Below are positions 1 through 8,854 of a stretch of 55,869 bases of DNA, in pieces; positions within the stretch are counted from its first letter, which is position 1, and every line of letters starts with the position of its first letter. Source of the DNA: Streptomyces cucumeris (lineage in GTDB: Bacteria > Actinomycetota > Actinomycetes > Streptomycetales > Streptomycetaceae); the NCBI RefSeq assembly GCF_024295805.1, contig NZ_JANCLX010000023.1, positions 1 to 55,869 on the forward strand, in the 5' to 3' direction. Position numbers and translations under genes: made by a program. Under the pieces are notes generated by a model, which saw nothing but the letters and a program-made list of their open reading frames with translations, made no database searches and was not told where the DNA came from.

Positions 1-103
1 CTTGATGGGGTAAGGCTCCCAGTAGACGACTGGGTTGATAGGCCAGATATGGAAGCCGGGTGACCGGTGGAGTTGACTGGTACTAATAGGCCGAGGGCTT
101 GTC
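1..103 (+). rRNA. rrl: 23S ribosomal RNA, 3' end (partial)
   Basis: The first ~100 bases match the conserved 3' end of actinobacterial 23S rRNA, including the stretch around 79-100 with ACTAATAGGCCGAGGGC. The gene is cut by the left edge, as expected when a draft assembly breaks in a multicopy rRNA operon. The exact 3' end (about 103) is estimated from the usual Streptomyces terminus. A spacer of about 75 bases without a tRNA separates it from 5S. Confidence 0.95.
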
Positions 104-178
104 CTCAGTTGCTCGCGTCCACTGTGTTGGTTCTGAAGTAATGAACCGTGTTGATTTCCGGTTTCATCTTCATAGTGT

Positions 179-295
179 TTCGGTGGTCTTTGCGTTAGGG
201 AAACGCCCGGTTACATTCCGAACCCGGAAGCTAAGCCTTTCAGCGCCGATGGTACTGCAGGGGGGACCCTGTGGGAGAGTAGGACGCCGCCGAAC
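179..295 (+). rRNA. rrf: 5S ribosomal RNA
   Basis: This is a recognisable Streptomyces-type 5S rRNA of about 117 nt. The internal stretches GGGAAACGCCCGGTTACATT and CCGAACCCGGAAGCTAAGCC are diagnostic. The 5' TTCGGTGG pairs with the 3' CCGCCGAA to close helix I. It is the last gene of the rRNA operon and is followed by a strong terminator. The ends are accurate to a few bases. Confidence 0.96.
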
Positions 296-303
296 AATTT
301 TTA

Positions 304-346
304 GCCTCGGTCCCGGACATTCAATGTCCGGGACCGAGGCATTTTT
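304..346 (+). terminator. rRNA operon terminator
   Basis: There is a perfect 17-bp stem (arms 304-320 and 324-340, loop TCA) followed by ATTTTT at 341-346. It is a classical intrinsic terminator placed 9 bases after 5S. A T tract this clear is rare elsewhere in this window. Confidence 0.95.
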
Positions 347-672
347 GCGTTCAGGACCGGTGCCGCACATTCAGGTTCCACTGGATCGGGTGTTCCACTG
401 GATCGGGTGAAAAGGCTTGTGAGCTCTGGCGTGGCGAGCCGCGGGCCGCTCAGAGTGGATGCCAAGGGGGCCCGTTGACCGGACGTCAGCGGGTCCGGCA
501 GGCCGGTCAGCAGGGGCCGTGGGGAGCGGGTCCAGTCGGCCGGAGGGGTGCCGGGGCGGACGGGAGAGGGGGCAGGCTCACGATGACAACGCATCACACC
601 GCGCATGACGCGATGACATCGCTTCAGCCGTTGCCCCCTCCTCCGTCCTGTTCAGGGCCTTGGACCGGGCTT
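347..672. other. Non-coding gap after the rrn operon with a 17-bp direct repeat
   Basis: No convincing gene is seen. Two exact head-to-tail copies of the 17-mer TTCCACTGGATCGGGTG lie at 376-392 and 393-409. Frames across the gap have Streptomyces-like composition but no family resemblance or ribosome binding site. The gap lies between the rRNA terminator and the end of a leftward gene, so no promoter is required here. Confidence 0.55.
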
Positions 673-1986
673 TCAGGGTGTCAGGCCGGCGTTCTGGCCG
701 GAGTCCTGATCCTTCGTCTCGTAGCCGGGTACCCCCGCGGCGCGGGCGAGCTCGACATCGAGGGACTCGCGCCGGATGCGCTGGTCCATGTAGAGAAGGG
801 CGGTCACACCGGCGCTGATCGGGAAGGTGATGGTCGAGCTGATCACCCCGCCGATGCCGATGACGATAAGGAAGGTCCAACCGACCGAGACGGCCTCACC
901 GGACAGCCAGTCCATCGCGTTGTCGCCGCCGATCGCCATGCCTGCCATGCTGGTCGGGATCTCGACGATGGCACCGACGATGAAGACCAGGACGATCGCC
1001 AGGAGCTGGACGCCGAAGATGCGCCACCACGCACCGCGGACCAGCTTGGCGGAGCGGCGCAGGGCCGCGATGATCCCCTGCTTCTCCAGCATCAGCGCGG
1101 GGGCGGCCAGGCTGAAGCGGACCCAGAGCCAGGTGGCAGCACCCGCTCCCGCGAGCCCGCCGAGGGCGGCGAGGGCCGCGCCCTCGTTCTCCGCTCCCGC
1201 GAGGGTGAGCAGCACTCCGGGTGCCATGCCCGCGGCCATCACACCCGCGGCGATGACGGGGATCAGGAACAGCAGACCGCACAGCTGAAGCAGATAGGGG
1301 CGGGCACCGCCCCATGCCTCGCCCGTGGAGACCGAGCGGCCCATCACGGCGCGTGCGGTGACCACGGTCAGCAGGGAGGTGGTCACGATCGTGCCGAGCA
1401 CGCCGATCAGCAGGGTGACCGCACTGCCTCCCATGGCGCTGCCGACCGCGCGCATCGCCTCATTCAGCGTCGCGTCCGGGTCCTCCAGGACATCGGTGCT
1501 GGTGGAGGCGGAGCGGAACCAGAGTCCGTTGGCGGTGGTGATCAAGCCCTGGGTGACGATCGAGACCGCGAGCGAAATGCCGAGCACCGTGCGCCAGTGG
1601 GCGCGCACGGTGGCGATCGCACCGTCGATGATCTCGCTGACGCCCAGGGGGCGCAGCGGGATCACACCCGGGCGCGGAGCGGGCGGCGGTGTCCGCCAGC
1701 CGCTGTTCGCCCAGCGTCCGCCCTGGGGCGGGACGCCCCAGCCCGCACCGCCCTGAGGCCCTCCGGCCGGTGGCGGTGGCGGTGGGGTGGGGCTGCCGCC
1801 GGCGGAGGCGTTCCAGCTTCCGGCGGGCGGCTGTCGCTGGGACCATCCGGCGCCCCAGACGGGCTGCTCGGGCGTCGGCTGCTCAGGCACGGGCCGGTCG
1901 GAGGGTTCGCCCTGCTGCCGAGTGCCGTGGTCCGGCTCGTCGGAAGGGGACGATCCGGGCGGGATCCGGCCCGGAGAGTCGTTCAT
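673..1986 (-). CDS. Multi-pass membrane protein with Pro/Gly-rich N-terminal tail
   Basis: A 437-residue protein. The first ~110 residues are a disordered Pro, Gly and Gln-rich cytoplasmic tail. From about residue 111 (RPLGVSEIIDGAIATVRAHW) there follow roughly six hydrophobic segments, including a long Ala/Gly-rich pair and a C-terminal helix near residues 365-395. This layout matches the actinobacterial membrane proteins that databases link to the glycerophosphoryl diester phosphodiesterase membrane domain or DUF7544/7847. No catalytic GDPD domain is present, so no enzyme activity is claimed. The start ATG is followed by NDSPGRI, and the gene reads away from mtnA, leaving a ~150-bp divergent promoter region (1987-2135). 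Its function is unknown; a structural or transport-associated membrane role is a guess. The coding call is secure from the membrane pattern and codon bias. Confidence 0.8.
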   Translation of the reverse strand: MNDSPGRIPPGSSPSDEPDHGTRQQGEPSDRPVPEQPTPEQPVWGAGWSQRQPPAGSWNASAGGSPTPPPPPPAGGPQGGAGWGVPPQGGRWANSGWRTPPPAPRPGVIPLRPLGVSEIIDGAIATVRAHWRTVLGISLAVSIVTQGLITTANGLWFRSASTSTDVLEDPDATLNEAMRAVGSAMGGSAVTLLIGVLGTIVTTSLLTVVTARAVMGRSVSTGEAWGGARPYLLQLCGLLFLIPVIAAGVMAAGMAPGVLLTLAGAENEGAALAALGGLAGAGAATWLWVRFSLAAPALMLEKQGIIAALRRSAKLVRGAWWRIFGVQLLAIVLVFIVGAIVEIPTSMAGMAIGGDNAMDWLSGEAVSVGWTFLIVIGIGGVISSTITFPISAGVTALLYMDQRIRRESLDVELARAAGVPGYETKDQDSGQNAGLTP

Positions 1987-2135
1987 CGTCGCTCCGTAGG
2001 TTGTTCGTCGGCCGGTCGCGGATGCGGCGACGGGCGGTTGTCAGCCATCGTGCCACGGTGCGTCACGGTGCGGACGGGCCGCTGTGAGTGGCTGAGCACT
2101 TCATTAGTCGGTGCCGCACAGGGCAGACTGGACGG

Positions 2136-3293
2136 ATGGCTGATCAGCATCCGGTGTCCCCGGAAGGCTCTGCTTCCCCCGTCGCGTTCGCACTGCGCTG
2201 GGAGGAACCCCCGGAAGGGCCCGTTCTGGTGCTCCTGGACCAGACCAGGCTTCCCGCCGAGGAGGTGGATCTGGTCTGCGCCGATGTTCCGGCCCTGGTG
2301 GAGGCGATCCGGTCACTGGCCGTACGCGGTGCTCCACTGCTCGGGATCGCTGGTGCGTATGGCATCGCGCTGGCGGCTGCGCGGGGCTTCGATGTGGCCG
2401 AGGCGGCCGAGTCCCTGGCCCATGCCCGTCCCACGGCCGTCAACCTCGGCTACGGCGTCCGCCGGGCGGCGGCCGCCTATCGCGAGGCGGTCCGGGGCGG
2501 TGCGGATGATGAGCGGGCGGCCGCGGCCGCCCTGGCGGAGGCCCGTGCCCTGCACCGCGAGGACGCCGAGGCCAGTGCGCGGATGGCGGAGCACGGCCAG
2601 GCGCTGCTGTATGAGCTGCTGCCCGCGGGCGGCCTGCGGATCCTCACGCACTGCAACTCCGGTTCGCTGGTCTCCGGGGGTGAGGGGACCGCCCTGGGGG
2701 TGGTCAAGGCGGTGCACCGGTCCGGTCAGCTCCGGCGGCTGTGGGTGGACGAGACTCGTCCGCTGTTGCAGGGGGCGCGGTTGACGGCCTACGAGGCGGC
2801 TCGGGCGGGCATGACCTACACGCTGCTCAGCGATAACGCGGCGGGCTCGCTGTTCTCGGCGGGCGAGGTGGACGCGGTGGTGATAGGCGCGGACCGGATC
2901 GCCGCGGACGGCTCGGTGGCCAACAAGGTGGGCAGCTATCCGCTGGCCGTCCTGGCCCGCTACCACCATGTGCCCTTTGTGGTGGTGGCCCCGACCACCA
3001 CCATTGACCTGGAGACTCCTGACGGCGCGGCGATCGAGGTCGAGCAGCGCCCCGGCTATGAGGTGACGGACATCACAATTCCCCATGTTCCGGGCGCGGG
3101 GTCCGGAGCGGGCACCGGAGTGCCGGTCGCACCGCTCGGTACACAGGCCCACAATCCGGCATTCGACGTCACGCCACCGGAGTTGGTGACGGCGATCGTC
3201 ACCGAGGACGGCATCGTCTCGCCGGTGACCGGGGACGGAATCGCAGAGCTGTGCGCCAGGTCACGATCGGGTAATGGGATGATGTCGATATGA
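2136..3293 (+). CDS. mtnA: S-methyl-5-thioribose-1-phosphate isomerase
   Basis: A 385-residue aldose-ketose isomerase of the eIF-2B/MtnA family. It converts 5-methylthioribose-1-phosphate to methylthioribulose-1-phosphate in methionine salvage. Family motifs are clear: RGAPLLGIAGAYGIALAA near residue 65, the catalytic-Cys segment THCNSGSLVSGG near residue 170, and the catalytic-Asp segment VVIGADRIAADGSVANKVG near residue 250. The start at 2136 (MADQHPVSPEG) was preferred to an upstream in-frame codon at 2088 because the latter adds 16 residues unlike the family. The stop TGA overlaps the mtrA ATG (ATGA, 3290-3293), so mtrA is probably translationally coupled to it. No other salvage gene is visible nearby. 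Length and motifs are normal for the family. Confidence 0.95.
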   Translation: MADQHPVSPEGSASPVAFALRWEEPPEGPVLVLLDQTRLPAEEVDLVCADVPALVEAIRSLAVRGAPLLGIAGAYGIALAAARGFDVAEAAESLAHARPTAVNLGYGVRRAAAAYREAVRGGADDERAAAAALAEARALHREDAEASARMAEHGQALLYELLPAGGLRILTHCNSGSLVSGGEGTALGVVKAVHRSGQLRRLWVDETRPLLQGARLTAYEAARAGMTYTLLSDNAAGSLFSAGEVDAVVIGADRIAADGSVANKVGSYPLAVLARYHHVPFVVVAPTTTIDLETPDGAAIEVEQRPGYEVTDITIPHVPGAGSGAGTGVPVAPLGTQAHNPAFDVTPPELVTAIVTEDGIVSPVTGDGIAELCARSRSGNGMMSI

Positions 3294-3967
3294 AGGGACG
3301 CGTCCTTGTCGTCGACGACGACACCGCACTGGCAGAGATGCTCGGCATCGTGCTGCGCGGCGAAGGCTTTGAACCGTCGTTCGTGTCGGACGGCGACAAG
3401 GCCCTAGCCGCATTCCGCGAGGCCAAGCCCGATCTGGTGCTGCTCGATCTGATGCTGCCCGGCAGGGACGGCATCGAGGTGTGTCGGCTGATCCGGGCCG
3501 AGTCCGGGGTGCCGATCGTCATGCTCACGGCCAAGAGCGACACCGTCGATGTGGTGGTCGGGCTGGAGTCCGGTGCCGATGACTACATCGTCAAACCGTT
3601 CAAGCCGAAGGAGCTGGTGGCCCGGATCCGGGCGCGGCTGCGGCGCTCCGAGGAGCCCGCGCCCGAGCAGCTTGCCATCGGTGATCTGGTGATCGATGTG
3701 GCCGGGCACTCGGTGAAGCGCGACGGCCAGTCGATAGCGCTGACACCGCTGGAGTTCGATCTTCTGGTGGCCCTGGCCCGTAAACCGTGGCAGGTGTTCA
3801 CCCGTGAGGTGCTGCTGGAGCAGGTGTGGGGCTATCGGCATGCCGCCGATACCCGCCTGGTGAATGTGCATGTGCAGCGGCTGCGCTCCAAGGTCGAGAA
3901 GGACCCGGAGCGGCCGGAGATCGTCGTGACCGTGCGTGGTGTCGGATACAAGGCCGGGCCCAGCTGA
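3290..3967 (+). CDS. mtrA: Response regulator MtrA (OmpR/PhoB type)
   Basis: A 225-residue two-component response regulator. The receiver domain (residues 1-120) carries the acidic pocket VVDDD, the phosphoacceptor Asp53 in LLDLMLPGRDG and the switch Lys in VKPFKPKEL. A winged-helix DNA-binding domain (about 130-223) ends in VNVHVQRLRSKVEKDPE and VRGVGYKAG. It is the partner of the MtrB kinase encoded 1 bp downstream. In Streptomyces and mycobacteria MtrA controls cell-wall and division genes, development and some antibiotic clusters (established knowledge). It overlaps the mtnA stop by 4 bp and shows no private promoter in the immediate upstream sequence. Full length, with all key residues present. 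Confidence 0.97.
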   Translation: MKGRVLVVDDDTALAEMLGIVLRGEGFEPSFVSDGDKALAAFREAKPDLVLLDLMLPGRDGIEVCRLIRAESGVPIVMLTAKSDTVDVVVGLESGADDYIVKPFKPKELVARIRARLRRSEEPAPEQLAIGDLVIDVAGHSVKRDGQSIALTPLEFDLLVALARKPWQVFTREVLLEQVWGYRHAADTRLVNVHVQRLRSKVEKDPERPEIVVTVRGVGYKAGPS

Positions 3968-3968
3968 G

Positions 3969-6017
3969 ATGTCACGTGGTGGTACGGCTCCGCAGTCCGG
4001 TGGACCGGGGGGCGGGGTTCCGGAGGGCGCCCGTACGGGGCGTCCTGACCCGGCGGGTGAGATACCGCTGCTCCGAAGGTTGTGGAGCGGCGGGCATCTG
4101 CTGCCCGACGGGGCGTCCGGAGGGCCGGCCCATCCGTTGATCCGGTTGTTCGGACGGTGGGTGCACCGTCCACTGCTCCCCGCCGCCCGGCTGTGGCGGC
4201 GGAACATTCAGCTGCGCGTGGTCGCCACCACCCTGCTGATGTCGCTGGGCGTGGTGATCCTGCTGGGCCTGGTGGTCATCGGCCAGGTGCGCAACGGTCT
4301 GCTGGACGCCAAGCGGCATGCCGCGCAGGGCCAGGCCGCCGGTGGGTTCGAGGTGGCCGAGCAGATGGCCGACCGCTCCGGTGACAGCCGGGGCCAGGAC
4401 GGCGCGAGCGCCTCCGGCCGCGGTGCGCAGGATTCCGGCGCCTGGCTGAACGCGCTGGTGGAGCAGCTTGCCAGTGGTGGCAAGGGGGCGTACTCCGTGA
4501 TGGCGCTCAGTTCGGACTCGGGTGAGACGACCTATGTCTCCAGCCGCGGTCCGCGCGCCTCCGGCGATGTCCGGCCCGACAGCGTTCCCGCCGATCTGCG
4601 CAAGCAGGTGGACGAGGGGACGGCACCGTTCGAGCGGTACGGCAGGATCGTGCACGCCGCGTCGGGCGATGCCGAGCCCTCGCTGATCATCGGCAAGCGG
4701 CTGGACGACAACCGTGGTGACGCGTACCAGCTCTACTACCTCTTCCCGTTCACCCAGGAGGAGAAGTCGCTCAGCCTGGTCAAGGGCACGCTGGCCACGG
4801 CCGGGGTGTTCGTGGTGGTGCTGCTCGGCGCCATCGCCTGGGTGGTGGTCCGGCAGGTGGTCACACCGGTGCGGATGGCCGCCGGGATCTCCGAGCGGCT
4901 GGCGGCCGGGCTGCTCCAGGAGCGGATGAAGGTCACCGGCGAGGACGACATCGCCCGGCTCGGTGAGTCGTTCAACAAGATGGCGCAGAACCTCCAGCTC
5001 AAGATCCAGCAGCTGGAGGAGCTGTCGCGGATGCAGCGCCGCTTCGTCTCGGATGTCTCCCATGAGCTGCGCACCCCGCTGACCACGGTGCGGATGGCCG
5101 CCGATGTGATCCACGAGGCGCGAGAGGACTTCGATCCGGTGACCGCGCGTTCGGCGGAGCTGCTGTGGGGCCAGCTGGACCGGTTCGAGTCGCTGCTCGC
5201 CGATCTGCTGGAGATCAGCCGCTTCGACGCGGGTGCCGCGGCCCTGGAGGCCGAGCCCATCGATCTGCGCGATGTGGTGAACCGGGTGGTCGACGGGGCC
5301 GAGCCGCTGGCCGAGGCCAAGGGCACCCGGATCGTGGTGCTCGGCGCGGAGGCCCCGGTGATCGCCGAGGCGGACGCCCGCCGCGTCGAGCGGGTGCTGC
5401 GGAACCTGGTGGTCAACGCCGTGGAGCACGGTGAGGGCCGGGATGTGGTGGTGCGGCTGGCGACGGCGGGCGGCGCGGTCGCGGTCGCCGTGCGGGACTA
5501 CGGCGTCGGGCTCAAGCCCGGCGAGGCGACCCGGGTGTTCAACCGCTTCTGGCGGGCCGACCCGGCCCGTGCCCGTACTACTGGCGGCACCGGTCTGGGG
5601 CTGTCGATCGCGGTGGAGGACGCCCGGCTGCACGGCGGCTGGCTCCAGGCGTGGGGCGAGCCGGGTGGCGGTTCGCAGTTCCGGCTGACGCTGCCGCGTA
5701 CCACCAGCGACACCCTGCGTGGTTCCCCGATCCCGCTGGAGCCCGAGGACTCGCGGCGCAACCGCCGTCCGGACGATGCGGCTCCGGCACGGCCCGCGGC
5801 GGAGCGGCTGGCCTCGGTGCCCGCCCAGCCCCGTTCCGGGCTGCCCGCCGGTGAGCTGCTGCCGCCTGCCGAGGCCCCGGCGCCGTCCGCCGATCCGACC
5901 GCGCTGCCGGGGAGCGGCGCCCGGGTGGTGCGCGGTGCGCAGGAGGCGTCGCAGGGCTCGTCGGCCGTCCGGCCGGTGACACAGAACGAAGGGGAGGGCC
6001 GCCCTCGTGGGCGATGA
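3969..6017 (+). CDS. mtrB: Sensor histidine kinase MtrB
   Basis: A 682-residue membrane kinase. The start at 3969 lies 1 bp after the mtrA stop. An ~80-residue N-terminal cytoplasmic stretch precedes TM1 (about 82-105). A ~170-residue extracytoplasmic sensor domain follows, then TM2 (near 275-300) and a HAMP domain. The HisKA segment VSDVSHELRTPLTTVRMAAD has phosphoacceptor His365. The ATPase domain shows the N box RNLVVNAVEHG, G1 RDYGVGL and G2 TGGTGLGLSIA. A disordered Pro/Ala-rich tail of ~100 residues follows the kinase core. It phosphorylates MtrA; its signalling depends on the lipoprotein LpqB, whose gene overlaps this one by 11 bp. The sensor part has several Ser/Gly/Asp-rich patches and its signal is unknown. 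Confidence 0.97.
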   Translation: MSRGGTAPQSGGPGGGVPEGARTGRPDPAGEIPLLRRLWSGGHLLPDGASGGPAHPLIRLFGRWVHRPLLPAARLWRRNIQLRVVATTLLMSLGVVILLGLVVIGQVRNGLLDAKRHAAQGQAAGGFEVAEQMADRSGDSRGQDGASASGRGAQDSGAWLNALVEQLASGGKGAYSVMALSSDSGETTYVSSRGPRASGDVRPDSVPADLRKQVDEGTAPFERYGRIVHAASGDAEPSLIIGKRLDDNRGDAYQLYYLFPFTQEEKSLSLVKGTLATAGVFVVVLLGAIAWVVVRQVVTPVRMAAGISERLAAGLLQERMKVTGEDDIARLGESFNKMAQNLQLKIQQLEELSRMQRRFVSDVSHELRTPLTTVRMAADVIHEAREDFDPVTARSAELLWGQLDRFESLLADLLEISRFDAGAAALEAEPIDLRDVVNRVVDGAEPLAEAKGTRIVVLGAEAPVIAEADARRVERVLRNLVVNAVEHGEGRDVVVRLATAGGAVAVAVRDYGVGLKPGEATRVFNRFWRADPARARTTGGTGLGLSIAVEDARLHGGWLQAWGEPGGGSQFRLTLPRTTSDTLRGSPIPLEPEDSRRNRRPDDAAPARPAAERLASVPAQPRSGLPAGELLPPAEAPAPSADPTALPGSGARVVRGAQEASQGSSAVRPVTQNEGEGRPRGR

Positions 6018-7866
6018 CCGTGCCGATCACCATCTCTTCCGCCGACGCTGGGGCCTGAGCACGGCTGCCCTGGCCTCCTGTGGTGTGCTGCTGCTGACCG
6101 GCTGCGCCTCCATGCCGGACAGCGGGGATGTGCGGCGGGTCGATTCCTCGCCGCGCTCCGACGTCGATTCGCAGGTGCGGGTGTACGGGGTGAGCCCGGG
6201 CAAGGGGGAGCAGCCCGCCGAGCTGGTCTCGGGCTTCCTGGAGGCCACCACGAGCGATGAGGCGAACTTCGCCACGGCGAAGGAGTACCTCACCAAGGGC
6301 GCGGCGAAGAGCTGGGACCCGTTCGCGCGCACCACGGTGCTGGCCCAGGCGCCGGAGGTGCGGGTGGAGACCGATCCGGGCGACCGGGACGGCGGCGGGA
6401 AGACGGTGGTGCTGTCCGGCAAGCGGATCGCCAGTGTGGATGCCGCGCATGCCTACAAACCCGATGAGGCGCGGTACGAGGAGCGCATCCACCTCACGCT
6501 GAGCGGTTCGGAGTGGCGGATCGACGGACCGCCGCCGGGGCTGGTGCTCGGCGAGTCCGACTTCGAGCGCATCTACCGCTCGGTCAACAAGTACTACTTC
6601 GCCAAGCTGGGCCCGGACGCCGAGGACTCCCGGGTGGGGGACAACGTCCTGGTGGCCGATCCGGTCTATCTGCGGCGCCGTATCGATCCGCTGACCTCGA
6701 CGGTGAGTGCGCTGCTGGACGGTCCGACGGGCTGGCTGGACGGGGTGGTCAGCACCTCGTTCCCGACCGGTACGGCTCTTGGCCGGCGCGGCGAGAAGCT
6801 GTCGCTGGACGATTCGAACTCGCTGCGGGTCCGGCTCAACGACCGGGCGGCGAACATCAGCCGGAGCCGCTGTGTGCGGATGGCGGCGCAGACGCTGTTC
6901 ACGGTGCAGAACCTGGGCGAGGGATCGTCCGAGGTCAGCTCGGTGAAGCTGGACCGGCAGAACGGTTCGGAGCTCTGCTCGCTGTCGAGCGACGCGGCGC
7001 GCGCCTATGCGCCGGACTTCGTCAACGGCCAGCCCCGCCATCAGTACTTCGTGGACTCCGAGCACCGGATGGTGCGGCTGTCCGACGACGAGGACCGGCC
7101 GCGGCCGGTGCCGGGTCCGTTCGGCGCCGACGGCGCGGGGCTGGGTGCGGTGGCGGTCTCGCGTGATGAGCGGGACGCCGCGGGCGTCACCTCCGACGGC
7201 CGGTCGCTGTACGTGACCGGGCTGACGCCCGGTGCCGAGCGCGGCCGGGCCCTGCTGCACAGCCAGGGCGGCAGTGCCGAGCACGGGCTGACCGCGCCGA
7301 GCTGGGACGGTCTGGGCGGGCTGTGGGTGGCCGACCGCGATCCGGAGCGGCCGAGGCTGCTGCGGCTGCGCGGTGGCACCGGTCAGGCGGACGAGGTCCG
7401 GCTGCCGAAGCTGGGCGGTGGCCGGATCACCGCGCTGCGGGTGTCCGCCGATGGCACCCGGATCGCCATGCTGGTCAAGCACGCGGGCCACACCACGCTG
7501 CGGCTGGGCCGGATCGAGCGGAAGGGCACCGCGGAAGAGCCGAAGCTGTCGGTCCAGGGGGTGCACACGGTGGCGCCCAAGCTGGAGAACGTGGACACGG
7601 TCTCCTGGGCGGGGGACAGCCGCCTGGTGGTCGCGGGCCGGGAGTCGGCCGGTGTGCAGCAGCTCCAGTACGTGGAGACGGACGGCTCTCCGGCGGACGT
7701 GCCGGAGGTACCGGGTCCGAACGGGGTGGAGGCGATCACCGCCTCCGAGGACCAGACCCGGCCGCTCCTCGCGCAGACCAGGGAGAACGGCATCGTGCGG
7801 CTGCTGCCGGACACCGACTGGAAGACGGTGGACGAGGACGGTACGGCCCCGGTCTACCCGGGCTAG
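6007..7866 (+). CDS. lpqB: Lipoprotein LpqB, accessory to MtrAB
   Basis: A 619-residue lipoprotein starting at GTG 6007 inside the 3' end of mtrB. The signal peptide ends in the lipobox LLLTGC (Cys near residue 32), followed by ASMPDSGDVRR. A GerMN-type domain occupies the N-terminal half. The C-terminal half is a beta-propeller-like region with the family signature spacing of WVADRD and TALRVSADGTRIAML. In mycobacteria LpqB interacts with the MtrB extracellular domain and modulates MtrA phosphorylation; conserved synteny here supports the same role (established for the family, inferred here). Full length. A strong hairpin 20 bp after the stop closes the operon. Confidence 0.96.
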   Translation: MGDDRADHHLFRRRWGLSTAALASCGVLLLTGCASMPDSGDVRRVDSSPRSDVDSQVRVYGVSPGKGEQPAELVSGFLEATTSDEANFATAKEYLTKGAAKSWDPFARTTVLAQAPEVRVETDPGDRDGGGKTVVLSGKRIASVDAAHAYKPDEARYEERIHLTLSGSEWRIDGPPPGLVLGESDFERIYRSVNKYYFAKLGPDAEDSRVGDNVLVADPVYLRRRIDPLTSTVSALLDGPTGWLDGVVSTSFPTGTALGRRGEKLSLDDSNSLRVRLNDRAANISRSRCVRMAAQTLFTVQNLGEGSSEVSSVKLDRQNGSELCSLSSDAARAYAPDFVNGQPRHQYFVDSEHRMVRLSDDEDRPRPVPGPFGADGAGLGAVAVSRDERDAAGVTSDGRSLYVTGLTPGAERGRALLHSQGGSAEHGLTAPSWDGLGGLWVADRDPERPRLLRLRGGTGQADEVRLPKLGGGRITALRVSADGTRIAMLVKHAGHTTLRLGRIERKGTAEEPKLSVQGVHTVAPKLENVDTVSWAGDSRLVVAGRESAGVQQLQYVETDGSPADVPEVPGPNGVEAITASEDQTRPLLAQTRENGIVRLLPDTDWKTVDEDGTAPVYPG

Positions 7867-7886
7867 CGGGCGGCTGAGGCCCCTCC

Positions 7887-7932
7887 TGGCCCGGGCCGGG
7901 CCATCAGGTCCCGCGTGGCCCGGCCCGGGCCA
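7887..7932 (+). terminator. Terminator of the mtnA-mtrAB-lpqB unit
   Basis: A perfect 17-bp inverted repeat (arms TGGCCCGGGCCGGGCCA at 7887-7903 and its complement at 7916-7932, 12-nt loop) lies 21 bp after the lpqB stop. There is no T tract, which is usual for actinomycete terminators. Confidence 0.8.
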
Positions 7933-8050
7933 CGGGAGCCGCTGGGCCGCGGACAGCCGGGTCCAGCGGGCAGGGGGCGCCGGTTGTCCACATGTGCGCG
8001 GATATCCACAGGGGGTGGCGCACCGGTCCGGCCGCCGGGACAGTGGAGCC

Positions 8051-8854
8051 ATGCGGGGCTGGTGGCAGGAGATGACCGACCTGGTGCTGCCGGCGGACTG
8101 CGCGGGTTGCGGTCGGCCTGGTGGCACCTTGTGTGACCGATGCGGGGATGTGCTGCGGGGATGCGGGCCGCGGCGGGTGGAGCCGAGTCCGGTGCCGCCG
8201 GGGCTGCCGGTGGTCCATGCGGCGGCCGAGTACGCGGATGAGGTCCGGGCGGTGCTGCTGGCGCACAAGGAGCGTGGTGTGCTGCGGCTGGCGGGGCCGC
8301 TGGGCGAGGCGCTGGCGGGCGCGGTGCGGACGGTGTGCGCCAGGCCGGGCAGACCCCGTCCGGACGGGCCGGACGGGCCGGTGACCGGACCAGGGCCCGC
8401 AAGGCCCGGCAGACCGGTGCGGAGCGGGCCGGGGCGGCTCAGACCGGCCTGGGGCCCCGAGGGGCCGCTGCTGCTGGTGCCGGTGCCCTCGGCGCGGCGA
8501 GCGGTGGGAGCCCGGGGCCATGACCCGGCGCGGCGGATCGCGCTCGCGGCGGCGGGTGTGCTGCGCGGCGCGGGGTGTCCGGTGCGGGTTCCCCCGGTGC
8601 TGCGGCAGGCGCGCAGGGTACGCGATCAGTCGGGTCTTGGCGCGCGGGACCGGCTGGTGAACGTATCGGGTGCGCTGGGGGTGGTCCCCGGCGGTGGGCG
8701 GCTGCTGTCCACGGGCCCGGCCGTGCTGGTGGACGACCTGATGACGACGGGTGCTTCGCTCGCCGAGGCGGCGCGGGCGGTGTCGGCGGCGGATGGCCTG
8801 GTCGTCGGGGCGGCGGTGGTGGCCGCACCCCCCGATTGCCTCATCCGGAACTGA
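8051..8854 (+). CDS. ComF family protein (phosphoribosyltransferase fold)
   Basis: A 267-residue protein of the ComF/GntX family. An N-terminal zinc-knuckle CxxC pair is visible (CAGCGRPGGTLCDRC). The C-terminal phosphoribosyltransferase domain has the PRPP-binding loop VLVDDLMTTGASLAEAAR, preceded by the family segment RDQSGLGARDRLVN. In naturally competent bacteria ComFC helps DNA uptake; in Streptomyces the role is unknown. The start at 8051 (MRGWWQEMTDLVLP) follows a 184-bp gap containing the lpqB terminator. A Pro/Arg/Gly-rich linker of ~50 residues in the middle is longer than in Firmicutes homologues. In actinomycetes the gene commonly sits between lpqB and hpf, as here. Confidence 0.9.
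   Translation: MRGWWQEMTDLVLPADCAGCGRPGGTLCDRCGDVLRGCGPRRVEPSPVPPGLPVVHAAAEYADEVRAVLLAHKERGVLRLAGPLGEALAGAVRTVCARPGRPRPDGPDGPVTGPGPARPGRPVRSGPGRLRPAWGPEGPLLLVPVPSARRAVGARGHDPARRIALAAAGVLRGAGCPVRVPPVLRQARRVRDQSGLGARDRLVNVSGALGVVPGGGRLLSTGPAVLVDDLMTTGASLAEAARAVSAADGLVVGAAVVAAPPDCLIRN

Noticed and set aside
475..2784. Long plus-strand frame across the membrane-protein gene and into mtnA
   Set aside because: It reads antisense to the membrane protein and out of frame in mtnA; no ribosome binding site and no domain similarity.
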